Position numbers and translations under genes: made by a program. From assembly GCA_012841465.1 (NCBI GenBank), contig DUUS01000123.1, forward strand, positions 1 through 13,217: DNA of 13,217 nt, read 5' to 3'. The notes beneath the pieces were generated by a model. It was given only the letters and a program-made list of their open reading frames with translations. It ran no database searches and was not told the DNA's origin. Shown here one piece after another: positions 7,163-13,217 of the stretch. The DNA is from Mollicutes bacterium. GTDB lineage: Bacteria > Bacillota_I > Bacilli_A > RF39 > UBA660. Each line of letters opens with the position of its first letter. Within the stretch, counting starts at the first letter, position 1.

Positions 7163-7685
7163 CCTTACCACCATATTTAATTTCAACAACAATAGCATAT
7201 AGTTCATATACAAATATTAAGAAACTTGGTACTAGAATTATAAATAAGAAGCCCCATGTTGATTGAACAACACCAAGTACTCTACCTATGTTTGGTGATA
7301 GAACCTTATCTATTTCACCTATTATAAGTGATTCAGAATATGTTGCTCCATTTTCAAATGAGATTGCTTTATCTTCAATATGAACTGCCCCAACTGTTCC
7401 AAATTCAACTAGTGATCGTCCAGTACTTTGGGTTTTATAAACAAATATCTCATCCCCAACATTAATAGCATCTAATCTCTTATGAGAGATTACTAATACA
7501 TCATTCTTTTTATATCTATCAGATGCCGACTTGTTTTTCATAACAACAATGGTTTCGTTTTCAAACTCTGTTACTCCATGTCCATTTAAATTTAACATTA
7601 AAATGGTATTTATTATTACAAATATAAAAAACACAATTACAAAAATTCCTAAAATAAAATTTTTAATACCCTTTACTACTTTCAC
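7149..7685 (-). CDS. Divergent SipW-like signal peptidase homologue, probably inactive
   Basis: A 178-residue protein with the SipW layout: N-terminal membrane helix (about 10-32), a beta-rich domain outside the membrane and a C-terminal membrane helix (about 144-168). Aligned by eye with its neighbours, VVMKNKSASDRYKKNDVLVI matches the segment around VITGSMEPKYKVGDVLLA, so a Ser is kept (Ser53) but the SM(E) context is gone. INVGDEIFVY matches IKAGDTISY. The catalytic His motif VTH is replaced by GTVG (Val98), and the RGDAN/DP box by NGATYSES with no equivalent Asp. I infer a pseudoenzyme that may bind or regulate substrates or the active peptidases, though a different catalytic arrangement cannot be excluded. 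The start is GTG, with AGGTGG 6 bases upstream. It has its own promoter and terminator and lies between the surface-protein operon and the signal-peptidase/NTPase operon. Confidence 0.75.
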   Translation of the reverse strand: MKVVKGIKNFILGIFVIVFFIFVIINTILMLNLNGHGVTEFENETIVVMKNKSASDRYKKNDVLVISHKRLDAINVGDEIFVYKTQSTGRSLVEFGTVGAVHIEDKAISFENGATYSESLIIGEIDKVLSPNIGRVLGVVQSTWGFLFIILVPSFLIFVYELYAIVVEIKYGGKEAEE

Positions 7686-7703
7686 TTTTTACCACCTATC
7701 GTA

Positions 7704-7732
7704 ATAATATCACAAATAATTTGCGATAGCAA
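7704..7732 (-). promoter_or_regulatory. Sigma-A extended -10 promoter of the 7685-7149 gene
   Basis: On the minus strand there is a -35 box TTGCTA (7727-7732), a 17-base spacer and an extended -10 TGATATTAT (-10 hexamer 7704-7709). Transcription would start near 7697, so the leader is only about a dozen bases and begins almost at the ribosome site. The spacer holds a perfect inverted repeat CAAAT-a-ATTTG (7713-7723), and a wider pair CTATCG/CGATAG (7696-7701 and 7724-7729) flanks the promoter core. This arrangement would suit a repressor. Confidence 0.65.
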
Positions 7733-7767
7733 TTTATTTGTATCATTATTTTCATTTTTTACTAAAC

Positions 7768-8619
7768 CTATTTTTCAGTTACGTCAAAAGAATCTTTATT
7801 ATAAGTTATTTCTTTATTTTTAATATAAAACTTATAACTACTACTGCTATTTTTATTTAAATTAATAGTTATTTTATTTACTACATCCCCCTCCTTACTT
7901 ATAATGTTTTCATTGTCACTTATAATTAAATTATTTGAATTAAATGAAACATCCACTAAAACATCTTTGTTTCTTTCATTTGTAAATACTAAATAACCAA
8001 AATCGCCATCTATGTTAAAGTCATATTTTATTTCATTTGCTACTAAATTATTTATTAAAGTATAATTTCCTTTAATAGTTTTTTTATAAGGGCTTATACT
8101 CTTAACAGTAATTTCAACTTCTACCTGATCAATTATATCATTTTCATTATTAGGCATGACATTAAAATAAAAGTTTCCTTCTTGAGGAAGAGCTAGGTAC
8201 TCAAACTCTGATTCTAAACAATCAGCTTTAGATAAGTCTTTTTCTTCATCTCCATCAAAGCATTTAAATTGACTTGATAAGGTTCCCTCTCCTTTATTAA
8301 GAGAACTTCCATTTATAAGGCACTCACTAAGACCAGCATAATCTCCTAGTACGATGCACTCTACTTCATACTTGATGTCAAAACCGGTAACTAGGTTTTC
8401 ATTTTGATAATTTTTAATAGTTATAAAAATGTCTTCTTCATCCCAGTACTCTTCTGTTTTTTCTAAACTATCTATTTCAAAATAAAATCCTTGAGTATCA
8501 AAATAGTAATTCCAAAACTGATTACTTACATACTTACCTAAAGTATAAGTAATATTAAGAAATATACCAAGTGCTATTACAATAATAAATACAATTAAAT
8601 ATTTTTTTATTCTTTTCAT
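7768..8619 (-). CDS. Single-anchor exported protein, TasA-like in context
   Basis: A 283-residue protein from the chosen start. An upstream in-frame ATG at 8643 would add eight residues, but it has no ribosome site and overlaps the previous gene. The ATG at 8619 has AGGGAG exactly 6 bases upstream and lies 2 bases after that gene's stop. A basic N-terminus (MKRIKKY) precedes a membrane helix (about 6-24), then ITYTLGKYVSNQFW and a beta-rich, acidic extracellular region. The aromatic, GKYV-like sequence after the anchor is common in SipW-dependent surface proteins, and the FDTQGFYFEIDSL segment is similar in style to TasA-like N-termini. I do not recognise a named domain with certainty. Four Cys within about 50 residues (87, 100, 120, 134 in this numbering) may form disulfides. 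It is the last gene of the surface-protein operon; no terminator is visible before the next promoter. Confidence 0.75.
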   Translation of the reverse strand: MKRIKKYLIVFIIVIALGIFLNITYTLGKYVSNQFWNYYFDTQGFYFEIDSLEKTEEYWDEEDIFITIKNYQNENLVTGFDIKYEVECIVLGDYAGLSECLINGSSLNKGEGTLSSQFKCFDGDEEKDLSKADCLESEFEYLALPQEGNFYFNVMPNNENDIIDQVEVEITVKSISPYKKTIKGNYTLINNLVANEIKYDFNIDGDFGYLVFTNERNKDVLVDVSFNSNNLIISDNENIISKEGDVVNKITINLNKNSSSSYKFYIKNKEITYNKDSFDVTEK

Positions 8620-8621
8620 CT

Positions 8622-9155
8622 CTAACTCCCTGTTATTTGCCATGATTTAATATCAACTTTAATAAAATCTACTAAACCAGAAAATGCCTCATCATTATAC
8701 TCTTCATTAAAAATTAACTTTAAACTATAATTATGATTTTTATTTTCATCATGAAGTAAAATTCTAGGTTCTGTATTACAAACAAGCTCATTATATTCAT
8801 TTCTTGAATAAGACTCATCACAATCTAAAACTAATATTTCTTCACCATCAAGTAAATAAAGTTCAATATCAAGAGGAATGAAATGATAGGTACTAAGGCT
8901 TATTTGATATTCGACAGAAACATCAGACTGAGCATCACCTAATCTATTAGTTACTGCAAATTGATATTCTTTTTCATCTCCTGGCAAAAGAGAAGAAACT
9001 TCTAAATTTATATCATCTTGTAGCTCTGAATCAAACAAAAACTTAGCAATTTTCATATCATCTATGTTCATGTGACTACCAGATTGAAATACTGAGTAGG
9101 TTATCCCTATTGAAAATACAGTAAGCATTAGTAAAATTATTCTCATCTTTCTCAT
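8622..9155 (-). CDS. TasA/camelysin-like surface protein
   Basis: A 177-residue exported protein. A membrane or signal segment (about 5-20, IILLMLTVFSIGITYSVF) is followed by IAKFLFDSEL and then SSLLPGDEKEYQFAVTNRLG (about 54-73), the PGD...v-N pattern of TasA/camelysin proteins. The remainder is beta-rich and ends in VDFIKVDIKSWQITGS. Such proteins are processed by SipW-type signal peptidases and form surface fibres or coats. It overlaps the 1178-residue gene by ATGA (start 9155, upstream stop 9152), indicating translational coupling. Its ribosome site is an unusual run of seven G residues, 6 bases before the ATG. Two Cys (112, 126) could pair. The small size and position suggest a minor subunit or partner of the large protein. 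Confidence 0.8.
   Translation of the reverse strand: MRKMRIILLMLTVFSIGITYSVFQSGSHMNIDDMKIAKFLFDSELQDDINLEVSSLLPGDEKEYQFAVTNRLGDAQSDVSVEYQISLSTYHFIPLDIELYLLDGEEILVLDCDESYSRNEYNELVCNTEPRILLHDENKNHNYSLKLIFNEEYNDEAFSGLVDFIKVDIKSWQITGS
8626..8631 (-). promoter_or_regulatory. Ribosome binding site that sets the 8619 start
   Basis: AGGGAG on the minus strand lies inside the last codons of the TasA-like gene and 6 bases before the ATG at 8619. No comparable site precedes the in-frame ATG at 8643. This decides the shorter start for the downstream gene. Confidence 0.75.
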
Positions 9156-12100
9156 GATAAACCCCCCCTTATTATAAAGTGTTTAGTTATTTGACTCATC
9201 TTTTTATTTTCATCAAAAAGTTCAAATACTAACTTGTAACCAGTATACTCAAATTTATCAACATCAAAATTTAAAGCCACATTTATTATTTCTTCATCTA
9301 TAGATCCCAAGATATATTTTTTATTATCTTCTAAAACAAGTTCTTCATATAAATAATTGTTTAAATCAACTAATTTATAACTTTGATCATAGGCACTTAA
9401 GTTTTCTTTTTCATAAAGTGATACTAAAACTTTACTACCATTTGACTTAGTAATCTCTAAATCATAATAATTATTATCACTTTCTTTATAAAGGATATTT
9501 ACATTATTATCTATATCAATGTTAAAATAATCATTTTTTTCTACATGCCCAGATGACAAAACAGGTATATTAGTAATATCACCATTTAATTTTTCACTAT
9601 ATATTCCATCAAAAGCTGCTATGTATTCTACTTTTAAATAGTAAGTTCCATCGATAAGCAAAGATACATTATCATTAGTAATTATCTCAAGTGATATATC
9701 TTGCTCGCTTGTTAAATAATCAAGAGGCACTTTTATATAATTATCACTCTCAAATATATAATCTTCATTATTAACTTTAATAATTAAATCTTTTAAGAAC
9801 TTTCTGTGAACTCTATTATTTTCTTCATCAACTAAACTTATCTTTAAACCAAGTTTTAAATCATCTTTTGAAGTATCATATATAATATTATCATTATCTT
9901 TTTTATAATTTATTTTAGAATTAATATTAATATTTAAATTTGAATTAACTCCATATATTAAAGACTCTCCTTCATAATTATGAGATACATCTACATCTAA
10001 ATATTTATGAGTAAATATATTTATTAATTTATCATCATTATTTAATGTAGAAATAGTATTTTCATTATTATTAAGTTCAAAAAGTATTTTTAAATCATTT
10101 ATATCATCACTTGTATTAAACTCAAATATTACTGTAAAGTCTTCTATAACTAAATCTTCATTAATAGTTATTTGATTTTCATAATAAGAATCTTCTTTAA
10201 CTCCAAGTTCTTTAAATAATGTAAACGGATAAGTAGCAAAGCACTCTTCATCGCAAGTATAATCATAATCATCACTAGTAGTTATATACTGATATATTTT
10301 ATTATTTGAGTTATCAATTAATTTAATATTAGTATTACTTGGAAGTATCTCACTTGTTTTTAAAAAACGATTATAGTTTTCAAAACCTGGTAAATACTCA
10401 CCACTATAATTAAAGTTAAATGTAGCACTTGAGTTACTAGTAATATTTATAATATCAGTAAATTGATAATTATTTTTAATACCTGGTCTTGCCGTAACAA
10501 TAAAACCATTATAATAAATAAAGTCAGTATTTACATAAGTTATATTTCCTGCTCTATCCAATACTTTAACATAAATAACATGCTTACCTGGCACTTCTAT
10601 CATAATTCCATTTTCATGGGTAGTCCAAACTTCTAAATTATTAAGTTCATTCTCTGTTAAAACATTATTTGTAATATGATATTTAACTTCTTTAATGCCA
10701 GATATTTCATCATTTACTTTAACTTTAAAATTTTCATCATTATTAATATAAAATACATTTAAATCTTCGTTTAAAGTATTCCAAATTTCTTCATTTAAAA
10801 CAATACTAGCATCAGGTTTAGTAAAGTCTATAGTTATCTTATCACTGTTTAAATAAGTAACTCTACCTTGATAGTCAAGAATCTTTATATAAATTATATA
10901 AGATCCTTCTTCAGTTATTTGAATTAAACTGTTTAAATCTTCCCACTCACTTATATTATTTAACTCTTCTTTAGTTAAATTATCACTACTTAAATAATAA
11001 CTAACATTATCCACTAAAGAAAAATCATTCACAATATCTACTGTAAAACCAGTTGGATAGTTTATATATTTATTATTAGGTATATAAAATTCTTTAAATA
11101 CAAATGGACCTACATGAAGATTAATCTCTTCATCTAAATCAAAATATAATTTAGGAAAATTCTCATAATCATATATCCATATAAAACCACTCTCTATATC
11201 TTCTTCTAAATATTCTTTAAATTTTAAATCATTTATAAGATTATCTTTATTATAAAAATAATCTAAATCTTTAACTATAAAGTCATCATCATATATTACA
11301 CTATAAGAATTATTTACATTAACAAAAGAGCCTTTTACTAGTCCAAGGGGACTTCCAGTAATATTAAATGAATTTTTAATATCAACTTCACCAAAGCTGT
11401 CATTTATAACCGAAACAATACCACCTGATGTTTTACCTAAAAGATTACCACTATTATAAGAATTATTAATTGTTATAATATCAGTTGTATTTTCGATAAA
11501 ACCAATTAAACCAGAAGATGAACCACTGCTTTCAATTAAACCTTCATTATATGAATTATTAATAGTTACAGGACCTTCTACTTTACCAAGAATTCCGCTT
11601 GCTAAATTACTACCTATAATACTTCCTTTATTTACAACATTAGAAATCAAGGTATTATTAGCACTCCCAACAATACCAGATGATATATCATCTTTATATA
11701 CTACTTTTATTTGCATATCAAAGAACTCAAGGCTCGCTTCTTCATTTGTAGAAGAAGCTTTTATATTTATAACATCAGGTACCTGAGTACCTAAATTAAT
11801 ATTAAATGCAGGAGTTAAAACTTCCTCATCGTTGATAGTTAAATCAATATTATCTATTGAAAAATACTCACCACTAATCTCAGAGCTTATTATATCTAAA
11901 GAGTTATAATATTCATTATCAAAATCAATATTTCTTTCTATTTCAGATACATAAAAATCATCAATAGTAAACATACTTGTAATTGTATTTTCTCTATCAC
12001 TATCACTAATTACATATCCATCAAAAATAATATCTTTAATAATACTATTTTCTGCTTTAGTTACTAAGCCAGAAGTAACACTTCCACCATAGACTAAACT

Positions 12101-12688
12101 ATTTTTAAAAATTAATCCTTCTACACTTCCAGATAAATTTTTAAAAAGAGCAGTTTCTTCTTCACCTGTTATATACATACCATAAATAGTATTTAAATTT
12201 CCATTGATTGTTCCTTCAAAATTTTCAAGCGAGGGAAATATGTTAACTGTACCAATGGAAGGATCACTAAAATCATTTGTCTCATAATATTTATTAGTAT
12301 ATTTATCAACATAAAAAACTTCATCATTTAAAATATAAATGATATCATCATTTTCATATTTAAAAATACCTTCATTTAAATTAATATTATCAGTAATAAT
12401 AAAATAATTATTATTATAACTTGTATCTTCTAATTTTAAACTTAAAAAAGCAAGTTCTGATCCATCAGTTATAACATAGGGATCACTTTTAGTTCCTGAA
12501 CCACTATTAAAAGATGAAGCAATAGTTCCATCCCAAATAACTTTAGTAGAACCTCTAGTACCACTTATTAATTTAGAAAGAGTTGGTATTAATGCACTAA
12601 GTGAAAATATAAGCACTAATAATGATAAAGAAAAAAAGATTTTTTGAGTAGTAGATAACTTAAGAAAAGCATTTTTAATCTTAATCAT
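9152..12688 (-). CDS. Large secreted protein with GLUG-like repeats and Ig-like modules
   Basis: A 1178-residue protein, first gene of the surface operon. A membrane helix (about 16-40) acts as signal or anchor; no LPXTG motif or C-terminal anchor is visible. Residues about 52-85 (WDGTIA, GTKSDPYVITDGSELAFLS) are the usual lead-in to GLUG domains. Five GLUG-like repeats follow at about 337-462 (SSGIVG..., ASGILG..., SSGLIG..., SGGIVS..., LGLVKG..., several with NNSYN-G). Two related Ig-like modules of about 65 residues lie at 555-622 and 660-727, sharing 'LT.(N/E)ELNN.. .W' and 'YI(I/V)KVLD..G..TYVN'. The rest (730-1178) is Asn/Asp-rich and beta-like without recognised domains. GLUG and Ig-like repeats are typical of surface adhesins, so adhesion is a reasonable guess. 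The ATG at 12688 has AAAGGA 9 bases upstream and an extended -10 promoter. Confidence 0.85.
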   Translation of the reverse strand: MIKIKNAFLKLSTTQKIFFSLSLLVLIFSLSALIPTLSKLISGTRGSTKVIWDGTIASSFNSGSGTKSDPYVITDGSELAFLSLKLEDTSYNNNYFIITDNINLNEGIFKYENDDIIYILNDEVFYVDKYTNKYYETNDFSDPSIGTVNIFPSLENFEGTINGNLNTIYGMYITGEEETALFKNLSGSVEGLIFKNSLVYGGSVTSGLVTKAENSIIKDIIFDGYVISDSDRENTITSMFTIDDFYVSEIERNIDFDNEYYNSLDIISSEISGEYFSIDNIDLTINDEEVLTPAFNINLGTQVPDVINIKASSTNEEASLEFFDMQIKVVYKDDISSGIVGSANNTLISNVVNKGSIIGSNLASGILGKVEGPVTINNSYNEGLIESSGSSSGLIGFIENTTDIITINNSYNSGNLLGKTSGGIVSVINDSFGEVDIKNSFNITGSPLGLVKGSFVNVNNSYSVIYDDDFIVKDLDYFYNKDNLINDLKFKEYLEEDIESGFIWIYDYENFPKLYFDLDEEINLHVGPFVFKEFYIPNNKYINYPTGFTVDIVNDFSLVDNVSYYLSSDNLTKEELNNISEWEDLNSLIQITEEGSYIIYIKILDYQGRVTYLNSDKITIDFTKPDASIVLNEEIWNTLNEDLNVFYINNDENFKVKVNDEISGIKEVKYHITNNVLTENELNNLEVWTTHENGIMIEVPGKHVIYVKVLDRAGNITYVNTDFIYYNGFIVTARPGIKNNYQFTDIINITSNSSATFNFNYSGEYLPGFENYNRFLKTSEILPSNTNIKLIDNSNNKIYQYITTSDDYDYTCDEECFATYPFTLFKELGVKEDSYYENQITINEDLVIEDFTVIFEFNTSDDINDLKILFELNNNENTISTLNNDDKLINIFTHKYLDVDVSHNYEGESLIYGVNSNLNININSKINYKKDNDNIIYDTSKDDLKLGLKISLVDEENNRVHRKFLKDLIIKVNNEDYIFESDNYIKVPLDYLTSEQDISLEIITNDNVSLLIDGTYYLKVEYIAAFDGIYSEKLNGDITNIPVLSSGHVEKNDYFNIDIDNNVNILYKESDNNYYDLEITKSNGSKVLVSLYEKENLSAYDQSYKLVDLNNYLYEELVLEDNKKYILGSIDEEIINVALNFDVDKFEYTGYKLVFELFDENKKMSQITKHFIIRGGLS
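9162..9168 (-). promoter_or_regulatory. Poly-G (G7) ribosome binding site in the gene overlap
   Basis: Seven consecutive G residues on the minus strand (AAGGGGGGGTTTATC before the ATG) serve as the ribosome site of the TasA-like gene. They also encode Arg-Gly-Gly near the end of the 1178-residue protein. In DNA this AT-rich such a run is conspicuous and could slip during replication or translation. Confidence 0.6.
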
Positions 12689-12711
12689 AAATACCAGTCC
12701 TTTATTATATG

Positions 12712-12720
12712 ATTATATCA
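12712..12720 (-). promoter_or_regulatory. Extended -10 promoter of the surface-protein operon
   Basis: On the minus strand TGATATAAT, a perfect -10 hexamer (12712-12717) with the TGn extension, lies about 24 bases before the ATG at 12688. No good -35 box is seen at 17 bases, which is common for extended -10 promoters. Transcription would start near 12705, just before the AAAGGA ribosome site (12698-12703). Confidence 0.6.
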
Positions 12721-12968
12721 TATTTCGACATCTCTTGCATAAATAAAAACAATAAATTGAAATTTAAATAAACAGAATATTAAGATATTTAAAAAGGACT
12801 TAACTTTTTATTAGTTAAGCACATTTATTTTCGCTTGAAATTACTATGAGGGCACAGTAATGTGATAAGTTTCTGGAAATTATCATTAAGTAAAAGGAAT
12901 TAGTGCAGAGGTCGGGATCAAAGTAGGTCTGAAAGAATAGTACAAGTAAGTTCCGACAAAGCAGATAT
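12721..12968 (-). other. Gene-free region with AT-rich leader and structured segment
   Basis: There is no convincing protein gene here. About 12721-12790 is plain AT-rich sequence upstream of the operon promoter. From about 12830 the sequence contains hairpins that fold on either strand, such as ATTACT...AGTAAT (12840-12860) and TGATAA...TTATCA (12862-12885), and a 5-base stem GTCGG/CCGAC enclosing about 37 bases (12911-12957). It may be the 3' part of the RNA described to the right, reading through to the hairpin at 12791-12820, or a separate element. Confidence 0.35.
12791..12820 (-). terminator. Possible second terminator of the right-end RNA
   Basis: On the minus strand GCTTAACT (12820-12813), a 7-base loop AATAAAA and AGTTAAGT (12805-12798) form an 8-pair stem including one G-U. 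CC and then five T residues follow (12795-12791). The plus strand has no comparable T-tract directly after the stem, so minus-strand function is favoured. It is AT-rich and the T-tract is offset by two bases, so the call is moderate. Confidence 0.45.
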
Positions 12969-12991
12969 AAAAAGCAACCATCGTCGCTGCC
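12969..12991 (-). terminator. Probable terminator of the right-end non-coding RNA
   Basis: On the minus strand GGCAGC (12991-12986), a 7-base loop GACGATG and GTTGCT (12978-12973) form a six-pair stem with two G-U pairs, followed by TTTTT (12973-12969). The stem pairs fully only as RNA from the minus strand; the plus copy would have A-C mismatches. It could end the RNA here, or be an internal hairpin if transcription reaches 12791. Confidence 0.5.
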
Positions 12992-13147
12992 ATTAGCTAT
13001 ATGAGCAAATATATTACCTATACTTGCTCATATAACCTGAAATATAGCATAGCCATATTTCAAAGTTACTCGACAGCCTGCAAAAAAATCTTCCCGACTG
13101 CAGGCTCTTGTGGCTTTCAGCCACCGAGCTCGCAGCCCTATTTCCTC
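12969..13147 (-). ncRNA. Candidate structured non-coding RNA, family unknown
   Basis: This stretch has clearly higher GC than the surrounding DNA and no credible protein gene, a common mark of structured RNA in AT-rich genomes. On the minus strand, in order, hairpins are: GTGGC-tgaaa-GCCAC (13124-13110), AGCCTGC/GCAGGCT with an 18-base loop (13106-13075), TGAAATATGGC-tat-GCTATATTTCA (about 13062-13038), TATATGAGCAA/TTGCTCATATA (about 13034-12998) and a terminator-like hairpin (12991-12969). Two of these stems are complete only with G-U pairs on the minus strand, where the plus copy has A-C mismatches, which favours minus transcription. An extended -10 lies at 13153-13161, giving a transcript of about 180 bases; a longer RNA from beyond the window is equally possible. 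It lacks the RNase P GAGGAAAGTCC core, tmRNA ends and T-box TGG-ACC motif. Function unknown. Confidence 0.45.
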
Positions 13148-13152
13148 TCTCT

Positions 13153-13161
13153 ACTATAGCA
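13153..13161 (-). promoter_or_regulatory. Possible extended -10 promoter of the right-end RNA
   Basis: On the minus strand TGCTATAGT resembles an extended -10 (TGn plus TATAGT, hexamer 13153-13158). Transcription would start near 13147, at AGAGAGAGG. No -35 box is recognisable, and the site lies within a potential stem (CTATTTC/GAAATAG, 13172-13166 and 13144-13138), so it could instead be part of a longer RNA. Confidence 0.3.
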
Positions 13162-13217
13162 TAACGAAATAGTTGATTTTTGCTTCTTATATTTAACTCA
13201 CTCAAGGACGCCCTTCG

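Noticed and set aside
9152..9155. Mycoplasma-type code with TGA as tryptophan
   Set aside because: TGA ends the 1178-residue gene at an ATGA overlap, reading through gives only a few codons before another stop, and Trp is encoded by TGG throughout.
12945..12957. Short similarity to a 23S rRNA helix (GTAAGTTCCGAC)
   Set aside because: The match is only 12 bases and the flanking sequence does not match rRNA.
13014..13205. 63-codon open frame on the minus strand starting with TTG
   Set aside because: No ribosome site, no recognisable protein features, and it coincides with strong RNA hairpins; it is better explained as part of a structured RNA.
12791..13217. RNase P RNA, tmRNA, SRP RNA or T-box leader
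   Set aside because: The conserved GAGGAAAGTCC core, tmRNA terminal sequences, the SRP GGAAG/AGCAG apical motif and the T-box TGG-ACC motif are all missing; GAGGAAATAGGG at 13136-13147 only superficially resembles the RNase P core.
1..13217. CRISPR arrays, insertion sequences or prophage genes
   Set aside because: No regularly spaced repeats, transposase or phage structural motifs were seen on either strand.

Overview
The window is a low-GC, strongly AT-biased stretch with every protein gene on the minus strand. It uses the standard bacterial code: TGA is a stop (end of the 1178-residue gene) and Trp codons are TGG. Shine-Dalgarno sites are strong and the sigma-A promoters often have an extended -10 (TGnTATAAT-like). 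This suggests a Bacillota relative, probably an uncultured AT-rich Bacilli or Erysipelotrichia/RF39-like lineage. The cell would be a single-membrane organism that displays TasA/camelysin-like proteins on its surface.

Reading in the direction of transcription (right to left): the right end (about 12790-13217) has no convincing protein gene. It is an island of higher GC and strong hairpins that looks like a structured non-coding RNA on the minus strand. Next is a surface-protein operon (12688 to 7768): a 1178-residue secreted protein with GLUG-like repeats and Ig-like modules, then two small single-anchor proteins, the first clearly TasA/camelysin-like. A separately promoted and terminated gene follows (7685 to 7149), encoding a SipW-like signal peptidase homologue that seems to have lost its catalytic His and Asp.

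The most striking part is a five-gene operon, 7046 to 541, with its own promoter and terminator. In order it encodes: a SipW-type signal peptidase fused to a cytoplasmic region of about 500 residues; a membrane-anchored McrB-like AAA+ NTPase; a DUF2357/McrC-like partner without a visible nuclease domain; a second SipW-type signal peptidase; and a TasA-like surface protein whose C-terminus resembles a lectin/DUF1566 fold. Another TasA-like gene with its own promoter runs off the left edge.

My inference is that this is a dedicated secretion or assembly system. An McrBC-derived NTPase pair, normally part of DNA restriction, appears to have been tied to ER-type signal peptidases and used to control processing or assembly of TasA-like surface proteins. 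The individual family assignments rest on visible motifs; the combined function is not proven by sequence.
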